From JBFJKD01 sp041600415 (GTDB taxonomy: Bacteria > Pseudomonadota > Gammaproteobacteria > Pseudomonadales > Porticoccaceae): a stretch of DNA of 64,000 nucleotides. A model generated the notes under the pieces. It was not told the DNA's origin, made no database searches, and saw nothing but the letters and a program-made list of their open reading frames with translations. This document shows, in pieces, positions 16,343 through 24,358 of this stretch. Position 1 is the stretch's first letter, and each line of letters starts with the position of its first letter. The stretch lies in contig JBFIKF010000004.1 of assembly GCA_041600415.1 (NCBI GenBank), positions 300,560 through 364,559 on the forward strand. Reading direction: 5' to 3'. The translations under genes and the position numbers were made by a program.

Positions 16343-17197
16343 ATGCAGATTGAAAGCTTTTTTGACCAGGCCACTTCGACCTTTACCCATTTGATCTGGG
16401 ACAGCACCACCGGCGATGCCGCCGTGATTGACCCAGTTCTGGATTTTGACTACAAATCGGGATCCACTGGCACGGAATCTGCGGATGCCGTGATCGCCGC
16501 TCTGGACGCCCACAACCTCAAACTCCACTATATCTTCGAAACCCACGCACACGCTGATCACGTCAGCGCCGCCCCCTATCTCAAAACGCAGCGCGGTGGA
16601 AAAGTCGTGATTGGACGGCATATCACCACCGTACAAATGGTCTTCAAAAAAGTATTTAACCTGGACGATCTAACGCCCGACGGTGGACAGTTTGATCTGC
16701 TCGTCGACGAAGGCGACGAGTTAAAACTTGGCAACCTGATCATCCGGGTGATGAACACTCCCGGCCACACACCGGCCTGTGTTTCCTACCAGGTAGGGGA
16801 CGCCGTATTTATCGGCGACACGCTATTTTCACCCGCCGCTGGCAGCGCCCGCGCGGATTTTCCGGGCGGCGACGCGCACACCCTGTACCAGTCCGTGACG
16901 CGCTTGTTGTCGTTACCTGAGAACACACGGCTGTTTCTATGTCACGACTATCCCGCACCCGGCGTCGCACCGGTGGCGAGCACCACGGTGGCCGAACAAA
17001 AGCGCAACAATATCCACTTCCAGGGCGAGGAGATGGACTACATCAAAATGCGCACCGCACGGGACGCAACACTGGACATGCCCATGCTGATATTGCCATC
17101 CATCCAGATCAATATTCGCGCTGGCGCATTCCCGGCGCCGGAAAACAACGGCGTATCCTACCTCAAATTACCACTCAATCAATTTAAGGAGGCGTAA
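16343..17197 (+). CDS. blh: Persulfide dioxygenase-type metallo-beta-lactamase fold protein (Blh/ETHE1-like)
   Basis: Iron-dependent oxygenase that oxidises glutathione persulfide to sulfite. The 284 residues have the MBL metal motif ETHAHADHVS (about residues 67-74), NTPGHTPACVS, the second metal region GDTLFSPAAGSARADFPGGD and CHDYP. Only the ETHE1-like group carries this RxDF pattern. It is the first structural gene of the bigR locus; its stop overlaps the ATG of the next gene (TAATG). Xylella and Agrobacterium carry a similar bigR-blh arrangement for sulfide detoxification. Confidence 0.88.
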   Translation: MQIESFFDQATSTFTHLIWDSTTGDAAVIDPVLDFDYKSGSTGTESADAVIAALDAHNLKLHYIFETHAHADHVSAAPYLKTQRGGKVVIGRHITTVQMVFKKVFNLDDLTPDGGQFDLLVDEGDELKLGNLIIRVMNTPGHTPACVSYQVGDAVFIGDTLFSPAAGSARADFPGGDAHTLYQSVTRLLSLPENTRLFLCHDYPAPGVAPVASTTVAEQKRNNIHFQGEEMDYIKMRTARDATLDMPMLILPSIQINIRAGAFPAPENNGVSYLKLPLNQFKEA

Positions 17198-17616
17198 TGC
17201 ACCACTTTATTCTGGCCGCCATTGGCGGCGCCATGATCGGCACGGCGGCTGTAGCCATGATGGGTTTAAATGGTCGAATCGCCGGCATCAGCGGAATACT
17301 TTCCGGCGTATTCACCCAACCCGGCAATGACAGGCTGTGGCGTGTACTGTTCATTGTCGGCCTGATAGCCGGTGGCGCGTTGCCGAGCCTGCTGTTCAAC
17401 CTGCCAGCACCACCCGTTCCCGATGCCAATCTCGGCCTGGTCATTGCCGGCGGGTTATTGGTCGGTATCGGCACCGGCCTTGGCAGTGGCTGTACCAGTG
17501 GCCACGGCATTTGCGGCATGGCGCGACTCTCAAAACGCTCCATTATAGCGACCGTAATATTCATGTTCACCGGGGTTGTCGCGGTGTACATCCTGCGTCA
17601 TCTGATTGGAGGTTGA
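17197..17616 (+). CDS. YeeE/YedE family membrane protein, first half-transporter
   Basis: Inner-membrane protein of 139 residues with about four hydrophobic segments and the YeeE/YedE signature GLGSGCTSGHGICGMARLS, including the conserved cysteines that in the thiosulfate transporter line the substrate path. Pairs with the next gene, as PmpA/PmpB do in other bigR operons, to move a sulfur compound (sulfite, thiosulfate or a persulfide). Direction and substrate are not decided by sequence. Translationally coupled to the dioxygenase gene. Confidence 0.87.
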   Translation: MHHFILAAIGGAMIGTAAVAMMGLNGRIAGISGILSGVFTQPGNDRLWRVLFIVGLIAGGALPSLLFNLPAPPVPDANLGLVIAGGLLVGIGTGLGSGCTSGHGICGMARLSKRSIIATVIFMFTGVVAVYILRHLIGG

Positions 17617-17620
17617 ACCC

Positions 17621-18037
17621 ATGGGAAAATTAATGGCAGCACTGTTTTCCGGCCTGATTTTTGGCGCGGGCCTGGCAATATCCGGTATGACCAATACGTT
17701 TCGTGTGCAGGGGTTTCTGGACATCGCCGGCGCATGGGATCCGACGTTGGCGTTCGTTATGGGTGGTGGCTTGCTGGTCACCTTCATTGGCTACAAACTG
17801 GTTTTGCGCCAGCCCGCACCGTTGTTTGACGACAGTTTTTCCGTGCCGACGAGAACCGATATCGACAAACCACTATGGATCGGCGCCGCTTTGTTTGGCA
17901 TTGGCTGGGGGCTGGTGGGATACTGTCCGGGTCCGGCCGTGGCAGGTCTTGGCTACGCTTACGCCCCCACTTTGATCTTTGTACCCACCATGCTAGTCGG
18001 CCTGCTGCTCGCCAGGCCACTCAGCAAGATGGTGTAG
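17621..18037 (+). CDS. YeeE/YedE family membrane protein, second half-transporter
   Basis: Inner-membrane protein of about 138 residues, the partner of the preceding gene. It shows the paired motifs FGAGLAISGMTNTFRVQGFLD and GIGWGLVGYCPGPAVAGLG, again with the conserved cysteine. The start is the ATG at 17621, eight bases after GGAGG (17608-17612), which itself overlaps the preceding stop region. Together the two halves correspond to one full-length YeeE protein. A hairpin about 60 bp beyond the stop may terminate the operon. Confidence 0.87.
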   Translation: MGKLMAALFSGLIFGAGLAISGMTNTFRVQGFLDIAGAWDPTLAFVMGGGLLVTFIGYKLVLRQPAPLFDDSFSVPTRTDIDKPLWIGAALFGIGWGLVGYCPGPAVAGLGYAYAPTLIFVPTMLVGLLLARPLSKMV

Positions 18038-18390
18038 CCGACTAGATCTGTGTGGGTTCATAAGGTCGCGGACCCATGGTCGAGCCACTCCCGGTAAACC
18101 CGAGCCGTACTGGCTCGGGGATTTCCTGTGTCACCCCGTCCTGGGCGCACGCGCCCAGCCCGATCCTCGTTTCGCATCTCACCGACCACACCCACAGCCC
18201 CCCGGCTACGGCATGTATTTGCGTTTCTTAGGTTGTTGAAAACCGGTTCACGCGATGCAAAATGTTGATTGCGTTCCTGTTTTATAAAGATTTATGATAG
18301 TTGCGTCGGTTCCTGCTAATGGCTGGATCCCGCATTTGTGGTGCTGGTGCCGACGGGATAAGTGACAAGCATCAATATAATGAGGTCGAT
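18038..18390. other. 353-bp intergenic region with terminator hairpin and csp leader
   Basis: Contains the hairpin at 18099-18119 and, near its right end, a possible csp promoter: TTGCGT (18269-18274) and TATGAT (18293-18298) spaced by 18 bases. This would leave a 5' leader of roughly 85 bases before the cold-shock ATG, as expected for temperature-responsive csp mRNAs. No other gene is seen. Confidence 0.5.
18099..18119 (+). terminator. Hairpin downstream of the bigR operon
   Basis: Perfect 8-bp stem CCCGAGCC / GGCTCGGG with a five-base loop, followed by only a short T-rich stretch. A plausible but imperfect intrinsic terminator. Confidence 0.55.
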
Positions 18391-18603
18391 ATGTCAGATC
18401 AACGAGTATCAGGAACGGTTAAGTGGTTTAACGATAGCAAGGGTTTTGGTTTCATCGAACAGGAAGGCGGCGCAGATGTATTCGTCCACTACAGCGCCAT
18501 TCAGGGAGACGGATTCAAATCGTTGCGCGAAGGTCAAAAAGTTACTATGGAAGTAACCCAGGGCCAAAAGGGCCCACAGGCTGAAAAAGTCCTTCCCGAA
18601 TAA
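18391..18603 (+). CDS. Cold-shock domain protein (CspA family)
   Basis: Single-stranded nucleic-acid-binding chaperone of 70 residues. RNP1 (KGFGFIEQEG) and RNP2 (DVFVHYSAI) are intact, with the usual GTVKWFNDSKG opening. The start is the ATG at 18391 with GAGG seven bases upstream. A longer reading from 18301 would translate the leader and is rejected. The long leader suggests cold-dependent mRNA control, but a constitutive Csp paralogue is equally possible. Confidence 0.95.
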   Translation: MSDQRVSGTVKWFNDSKGFGFIEQEGGADVFVHYSAIQGDGFKSLREGQKVTMEVTQGQKGPQAEKVLPE

Positions 18604-18657
18604 TCGGACTTACACCTGTATTCGACGTCCTGCGCCTCACTAGCTGCGTTGCAAAAT

Positions 18658-18689
18658 CAACCAACTGGAGCCCACACGGGCTCCGGTTG
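18658..18689. terminator. Hairpin between csp and the crotonase-family gene
   Basis: Stem GGAGCCC / GGGCTCC around ACAC, extended by CAACC / GGTTG across a four-base bulge. It lies between convergent genes and may terminate both, although a T-tract is missing. Confidence 0.5.
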
Positions 18690-18706
18690 TAGACGTTGCA
18701 CAGCTG

Positions 18707-19480
18707 TTAACGCCAGGGACTGAAATCCGGCGCGCGTTTTTCCAGAAACGCGTTGGCGCCCTCCTGCTGCTCGCCCGTCTCAAAGTAATTCGGCGCGTGG
18801 GTGGTGATCATTTTTTTCATGGTCTGATCCATTAAATGACCAACGTTGTCGCGAAACGTTTGTTTGATCAGGCGCAGGCAGGTGGGGCTGAGCGCCAGCA
18901 TTTCCTGCGCCCACTTCTGCACCTCCGCATCCAGTTGTTCGTAGGGCACTACCGCGTTGACCAGCCCCCAGTCGAGCATTTCTTTGGCGCTGTATTTGCG
19001 CAATACCATCCACATTTCTCGAGCGCGCTTGTGGCCAACCACATTGGCCAGATAGCCGACGATATAACCACTGGCGGGCGATCCCACACGCGGGCCGTTC
19101 TGACCAAAAATTGCGTGTTCGGCGGCAATGGTTAAATCGCAGAAATAAGCGAGATGATTGCCACCGCCGATGCTGTAGCCATTGACCCTGGCGATCACCG
19201 GTTTGGGACATTCCAGAATCATCTGATTAAGGGGAAAATCCAGCCCTTCGAGACCCCCGTCGGCTTCCCATTTAACGTCGCCACCGACACAAAATGCCCG
19301 CTCGCCGACCCCGGTAATCACTAATACACCGACATCCCGGTCTGCACTGGCGCTTTTAACCGCATCCACCATTTCGGCAATGGTGTCGCCGGTAAAAGCA
19401 TTCAGAGACTTGGGGCGATTAATGGTGATGGTGGCAATATGATCTTTGACGGTGTACAGAATATCCTGATACTCGGCCAT
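18707..19480 (-). CDS. Crotonase-superfamily enzyme, MenB/BadI-like (ring-opening hydrolase or cyclase type)
   Basis: 257-residue acyl-CoA enzyme. The oxyanion-hole motifs are FCVGGDVKW and GYSIGGGNHLAYFCDL. The later half (FGQNGPRVGSPASGYIVGYLA, GHKRAREMWMVLRKYSAKEMLDWGLVN, and the ending QEGANAFLEKRAPDFSPWR) resembles naphthoate synthase MenB and 2-ketocyclohexanecarboxyl-CoA hydrolase BadI more than ordinary enoyl-CoA hydratases. In particular it lacks the ExxG glutamate pair of hydratases. BadI-type and actinobacterial EchA20-type enzymes hydrolyse cyclic beta-keto acyl-CoAs from alicyclic acids and steroids. The gene is divergent from the liu cluster, with 379 bp between them. Confidence 0.8.
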   Translation of the reverse strand: MAEYQDILYTVKDHIATITINRPKSLNAFTGDTIAEMVDAVKSASADRDVGVLVITGVGERAFCVGGDVKWEADGGLEGLDFPLNQMILECPKPVIARVNGYSIGGGNHLAYFCDLTIAAEHAIFGQNGPRVGSPASGYIVGYLANVVGHKRAREMWMVLRKYSAKEMLDWGLVNAVVPYEQLDAEVQKWAQEMLALSPTCLRLIKQTFRDNVGHLMDQTMKKMITTHAPNYFETGEQQEGANAFLEKRAPDFSPWR

Positions 19481-19859
19481 GGAAATGTTCCTGTATGATT
19501 AATCTGGTGAAAATTAATACGCCACCCCACCTAGCCGGGGTTCCGACATTTCGGACAGTAGGCAAGGGCTGCGAAAATCGCACTGAATTGTAAATTCAAC
19601 TACGCTTTCTGTTTTCTTTCGGGTTCACCCAGCGGGGGCGACTACCAACGAGTCGGCAAGGATACCAGATAGAAACGCAGAAAGCTGGCAATCCTCCTGC
19701 CCGTTTGTTAAATTTCCGTTCCCTGGATACCACTTGTGGTCAATCCTGCCAGACGCAATCCGCACAGGGCGGAGAGCAGCAGGTGACCAAATTTTTCTGG
19801 TGCGCAACGCAGGTTAATGCGCCAGTCGGGCCGTGCACAGCGCAGAGTAGAATAACTTT
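19481..19859. other. 379-bp divergent promoter region
   Basis: Separates the minus-strand crotonase gene from liuB. Short inverted repeats are visible (TCCGA / TCGGA at 19542-19555 and GAATT / AATTC near 19586-19597), but neither is strong enough to be called an operator. No LiuR-type regulator gene is nearby. Confidence 0.45.
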
Positions 19860-21461
19860 ATGAGTCGTTTGCAATCCAGAATTAACCCCCGCTCCCCCGT
19901 GTTTGAAAATAATGCCTCCCACTACGCAATTATGCTCGACCAACTCAGGGCACGACTGCGAGAAGCCGCCGAGGGAATTCGAGAAACCCATATAGAACGC
20001 CATCGCGCCCGTGGCAAATTACTGCCTCGCGAGCGTATTGACCGCCTGCTCGATCCCCACACGCCGTTTCTGGAATTGTCCCCTTTGGCCGCATATGGGC
20101 AGTACAACAATGAAGTCCCCGGGGCCGGAATCATCACGGGTATTGGCCACATTTGCGGTGTGCCGTGCGTACTGATTGCCAATGACGCCACCGTAAAGGG
20201 TGGATCATTCTTTCACGAAACCGTGAAAAAACACGTGCGCGCACAGGAAATTGCCGAGCAAAACCGAATGCCCTGCGTGTATCTGGTGGACTGTGGTGGC
20301 GCCTATCTGCCCGAGCAGGATCGCGTGTTTCCCGACAAGGAACATTTTGGCAATACCTTTTACCGCCAGTGCCGTATGTCGGCACAGGGTTTGCCACAAA
20401 TTTCCGCAGTATTTGGTGGCTGCACCGCAGGTGGGGCTTATATTCCTGCACTTTCAGACGAAACTATTATGGTGCGCGGCAACGCCCGTATTCATCTGGG
20501 TGGACCATCCATCGTCAAGGTGGCCATTAACGAAGAAATAGACGGGGAAAGTCTGGGTGGCGCCGAGATGCACAACAAAGTCTCCGGCGTCAGCGATTAT
20601 CTGGCGGAGGATGAAGATGAGGCGCTGGCACGTATTCGCGAAATTTTTGGCAAACTGAACTGGCCACAACAATGTCATGCTCAGGTGCAACCGGTGCGGG
20701 CCCCGGCGTACAGTCCCGAAGAAATTCCCGGCATTGTCAGCGCCGACCCCAAAATACCCTATGACGTCCGCGAAATTATCGCGCGCATGGTGGACGACAG
20801 TGACTTCCACGAATTTAAACCCCTCTACGGCGACACCCTGGTGTGTGGCACGGCCCATATTCACGGCTACCCGGTGGGCATACTGGGCAACAACGGCGCG
20901 CTATTTTCCGAATCTTCGTTGAAGGGCGCGCACTTTATTGAACTGTGTAATCAACGCAATACACCCTTATTGTTTTTACACAATATCACCGGCTTTATGG
21001 TCGGGCGCGAAGCGGAGCGTGGCGGCATCGCAAAAAACAGTGCAAAAATGGTTTACGCGCAGGCTAACTGTCGCGTGCCAAAATTTTCGATCATCGTCGG
21101 CGGTTCCTACGGCGCCGGCAATTACGGCATGGCTGGACGGGGTTTCTGGCCACACTTTTTATTCGCCTGGCCAAGCGCCAGATGTGCCACCATGAGTGCG
21201 GACATCGCCAGCAATGTAATGCTGGAACTGCGTCGCAGCAGCATCAAACAAGGCGATGCCGACCCTGAGGAACTACAGAAAATCGAGGCGGCGGTGCGCG
21301 CCCAATATGGCGAACAAAGCGATCCGTATTACGCCACATCCAGACTCTGGGACGACGGCATCATCGAACCCGCCGATACTCGCAATGTGATCGGCCTGTG
21401 CCTGGCACTGACCGCATTACAACCCCCCGCAACGGGATTATCCCCCGTCTATCGGATGTAA
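19860..21461 (+). CDS. liuB: Methylcrotonyl-CoA carboxylase, carboxyltransferase (beta) subunit
   Basis: Carries CO2 from biotin to 3-methylcrotonyl-CoA in leucine and isovalerate breakdown. The 533-residue protein opens with INPRSPVFENN, typical of MCC beta, and has the acyl-CoA binding GGAYLPEQDRVFPDKEHFG, the oxyanion GGCTAGGAYIPALSDE, and the biotin-side glycine motif VGGSYGAGNYGMAGRGF in the C-terminal half. Full length for the family. liuC follows after 6 bp. Confidence 0.95.
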   Translation: MSRLQSRINPRSPVFENNASHYAIMLDQLRARLREAAEGIRETHIERHRARGKLLPRERIDRLLDPHTPFLELSPLAAYGQYNNEVPGAGIITGIGHICGVPCVLIANDATVKGGSFFHETVKKHVRAQEIAEQNRMPCVYLVDCGGAYLPEQDRVFPDKEHFGNTFYRQCRMSAQGLPQISAVFGGCTAGGAYIPALSDETIMVRGNARIHLGGPSIVKVAINEEIDGESLGGAEMHNKVSGVSDYLAEDEDEALARIREIFGKLNWPQQCHAQVQPVRAPAYSPEEIPGIVSADPKIPYDVREIIARMVDDSDFHEFKPLYGDTLVCGTAHIHGYPVGILGNNGALFSESSLKGAHFIELCNQRNTPLLFLHNITGFMVGREAERGGIAKNSAKMVYAQANCRVPKFSIIVGGSYGAGNYGMAGRGFWPHFLFAWPSARCATMSADIASNVMLELRRSSIKQGDADPEELQKIEAAVRAQYGEQSDPYYATSRLWDDGIIEPADTRNVIGLCLALTALQPPATGLSPVYRM

Positions 21462-21467
21462 CCTCCT

Positions 21468-22271
21468 ATGCAATTTACCACCCTTGACCTGCGCATCGAT
21501 CCCCAGGGTATCGCCTGGCTCACCATTAATCGTCCAGAGATGCATAACGCCATGAACGCGAATGTCATCAACGAGTTGGCGACCGCAACCGATCAGTTTT
21601 ACGCAGACGAAAATATCCGGGCGGTTGTCTTGACGGGGGCCGGAGATAAAAGTTTTTGCGCGGGGGGGGATCTGAACTGGATGCAACAGACCATGGGCCT
21701 GTCCCGCGAGGAGCGCATCCGGGAAAGCGGTAAACTCGCCACCTTGTTTGCACGCCTCGATCGCATGCCCAAACCCCTGATTGGACGCATTAATGGCCAG
21801 GCGTTTGGCGGCGGCGTGGGTCTGATCTCCGTGTGCGACATTGCCATTGGCGTGGATAGCGCATTGTTTGGTCTCACGGAGGTGCGGCTGGGTTTGTTGC
21901 CGGCCAATATTGCCCCCTATGTCGTTGCGCGCATTGGTCGCAACAATGCACGACGGGTATTGCTTAACTGCCATGTCTTTCAGGGCGCTGAAGCGGTACA
22001 ACTTGGACTCCTGCACCAGTCCGTCGGCGCTGACGAACTGGATAACGCTGTGGCGGCAGAAATTAAAAAACTGATGCACTGCTCACCGGTTGGCGTCGCG
22101 GCGACCAAAAAACTGATCGATTATGTCGATAGCCACGGCCTGGAAGAAAATATGCAATACACCGCGCAGGCCCTCGCGGATGCCTGGGAAACCGCAGATG
22201 CCAGGGAAGGTATTGACTGCTTTTTGCACAAAACCAAACCCAGCTGGGCAGGCGTACATGGCAACGATTAA
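21468..22271 (+). CDS. liuC: Methylglutaconyl-CoA hydratase
   Basis: Hydrates 3-methylglutaconyl-CoA to HMG-CoA in leucine catabolism. Crotonase fold, 267 residues, with FCAGGDLNWMQ and GQAFGGGVGLISVCDIAI forming the oxyanion hole, and the acid pair region FGLTEVRLGLLPANIAPYVVARIG characteristic of this subfamily. The stop overlaps the start of liuD by 14 bp, which ties the two genes to one transcript. Confidence 0.94.
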   Translation: MQFTTLDLRIDPQGIAWLTINRPEMHNAMNANVINELATATDQFYADENIRAVVLTGAGDKSFCAGGDLNWMQQTMGLSREERIRESGKLATLFARLDRMPKPLIGRINGQAFGGGVGLISVCDIAIGVDSALFGLTEVRLGLLPANIAPYVVARIGRNNARRVLLNCHVFQGAEAVQLGLLHQSVGADELDNAVAAEIKKLMHCSPVGVAATKKLIDYVDSHGLEENMQYTAQALADAWETADAREGIDCFLHKTKPSWAGVHGND

Positions 22272-24270
22272 ATCATTGCTGATCGCCAATCGCGGCGAAA
22301 TCGCCGTTCGTATTATTCGCACCTGCCGCAAACTGGGGATACGCACGGTTGCGGTGTATTCCGAGGCAGATCGGCATGCACTGCACGCTACCCTCGCAGA
22401 TGTCGCCCTGTGTATTGGCCCGGCCATTAGCACAGCCTCTTATCTCAATGCGCAGGCTATCATTGCCGCTGCCAGGCGCATCCGGGTAGACGCTATTCAC
22501 CCCGGTTACGGGTTTCTCTCGGAAAGCGATGAACTGGTAAAGTTATGCGAGCAAGCGGAAATCCTGTTTGTCGGTCCGTCCCGGGAAGCGATACGCGTCA
22601 TGGGTTCAAAAATTGAATCCAAGGCATTGGCCGAAAAACTTGGTGTGCCGGTTATTCCCGGTTACCACGGCAGTGATCAGAGTGACGCTATCCTGCAACA
22701 GGCGGCGGCAGAGCTTGGTTATCCCTTGATGATAAAAGCCAGCGCCGGCGGTGGCGGCAAAGGTATGCGGGAAGTAGTGGCGGCCAGCGATTTTTTACCG
22801 GCTCTGGCGGCGGCGCGGGAAGAGGCGCAAGCAGGTTTTGGCAATAATCAAGTTTTGCTGGAAAAATTGATTACCCAGCCGCGCCATATCGAGGTACAAC
22901 TGGCAGGGGATAAACAGGGTCGACTGGTACACCTGTTTGAACGGGAATGTTCTATTCAACGCAATCATCAGAAAATTATTGAAGAAGCGCCAGCCGCTTT
23001 TATCACCGACACGCAGCGCACCGCCTTATTCAAGTATGCGTTGGCCCTCGGCCAGGCAATCCATTACGACTCAGTTGGTACGGTGGAATTTATACTCGAT
23101 CAGCAAAGCGGCGAAATTTATTTCCTGGAAATGAACACCCGCCTGCAGGTTGAACACCCGGTCACCGAACAAATAACTGGTATTGATCTGGTGGAGTGGC
23201 AAATTCGTAGCGCGGCAGGCCAACCCCTCGCGCTGCCTCAGAATGAAATCACTCAACGAGGCTGGGCCATTGAGGCGCGTATCAACGCGGAAGATCCCGC
23301 CAATAATTTTCTTCCGGAAACGGGCACACTCGCCATTTACCAGGAACCACAAGCCGTCGGTGTCCGAGTCGACAGCGGTGTACAGCAGGGTACTGTCATC
23401 ACCCCGTTCTACGATTCCCTGCTGGCGAAATTAATCGCTACCGGCGACGATCGGCAACAGGCGCGAAGCAAACTTCAAACCGCTCTCAATGCGTATACCA
23501 TCGCTGGTGTGGGTACCAACCTGATGTTGTTAAGAGATATTTTTGCTCGAGACGTTTTGGTCAACGCGCCATTGACCACCAATTTTTTAAGCGAACAATT
23601 TCCCGGGGGCTGGGCGCAACCCGACACCACGACTCAATTATGCCAACTCGCGGCACTCGGCTGGGTCATGCTACTGGAACGGGAACGCGGTAATGCACAG
23701 GGCCACGCCAATCCGTGGCTGTCCCTTGGAGGGTTTCGCGTGTCGGCTCGAGCCGGGCTGTGTGCGATGACCAGAGTACTGCTGCGCCATCCGAATCAGT
23801 CCGTGACGACTATACAGCTATTGGGCAACGCCGGTCGTTATCGCATTCTTATACCAACGGGAACAATGGACGCCACAGCGCACTGGACTGACGCCCAACA
23901 ATTACGGATTGAGCTCGACGGAACAACTCGGCGACTCGATGTGGCCACAACGAATGACCAACTGGTGGTGCACTGCGACGGCGAGGCGCGCAGTTTTCAA
24001 CCGATCAGTGACCAGCAATTGGCCATGCAGCGGGAACACGCCGCAGGTACTGGAGATTACCGCATCGCGGCAACTCTCCCGGGGCGCATCGTCGCCATTC
24101 ACGTCCAGCCCGGCGCGACCGTTGGCCAGGGCGATGTTCTGGTGGTGCTCGATTCCATGAAACTGTTACACGAACTGCGTGCACAGGTGGGTGGCACGGT
24201 GCGCGATATTTTTTACGGGGCGGGCGACAATGTCGAAAGCGGCGCGGTTCTGCTGGATATTGACATTTAG
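22258..24270 (+). CDS. liuD: Methylcrotonyl-CoA carboxylase, biotin carboxylase (alpha) subunit
   Basis: ATP-dependent carboxylation of enzyme-bound biotin, partner of LiuB. The start is the ATG at 22258 (MATIKSLLIANRGEIAVRI), because the longer frame from 22123 lies inside liuC. The 670 residues contain the biotin carboxylase domain (HPGYGFLSE, KASAGGGGKGM ATP grasp, EMNTRLQVEHPVTE), a BT-type linker and the biotinyl domain. The biotin site reads LDSMKLLHEL with Lys635. The usual form is EAMKM, so the flanking residues are atypical, though Met-Lys is retained. Confidence 0.94.
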   Translation: MATIKSLLIANRGEIAVRIIRTCRKLGIRTVAVYSEADRHALHATLADVALCIGPAISTASYLNAQAIIAAARRIRVDAIHPGYGFLSESDELVKLCEQAEILFVGPSREAIRVMGSKIESKALAEKLGVPVIPGYHGSDQSDAILQQAAAELGYPLMIKASAGGGGKGMREVVAASDFLPALAAAREEAQAGFGNNQVLLEKLITQPRHIEVQLAGDKQGRLVHLFERECSIQRNHQKIIEEAPAAFITDTQRTALFKYALALGQAIHYDSVGTVEFILDQQSGEIYFLEMNTRLQVEHPVTEQITGIDLVEWQIRSAAGQPLALPQNEITQRGWAIEARINAEDPANNFLPETGTLAIYQEPQAVGVRVDSGVQQGTVITPFYDSLLAKLIATGDDRQQARSKLQTALNAYTIAGVGTNLMLLRDIFARDVLVNAPLTTNFLSEQFPGGWAQPDTTTQLCQLAALGWVMLLERERGNAQGHANPWLSLGGFRVSARAGLCAMTRVLLRHPNQSVTTIQLLGNAGRYRILIPTGTMDATAHWTDAQQLRIELDGTTRRLDVATTNDQLVVHCDGEARSFQPISDQQLAMQREHAAGTGDYRIAATLPGRIVAIHVQPGATVGQGDVLVVLDSMKLLHELRAQVGGTVRDIFYGAGDNVESGAVLLDIDI

Positions 24271-24358
24271 CCGGTGAGGACGCCACAGGCGACAGGGATA
24301 TGTGAAGGTAGCCAAATTTTTTACCCATCATCAAATTGAACAAAGCTAAAGGAACATT

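Noticed and set aside
18301..18390. Longer start for the cold-shock protein
   Set aside because: The extra 30 residues do not resemble a cold-shock domain, and a proper ribosome-binding site precedes the ATG at 18391.
21438..22079. 213-codon minus-strand frame inside liuC
   Set aside because: Shadow of the hydratase gene; no motif or start signal.
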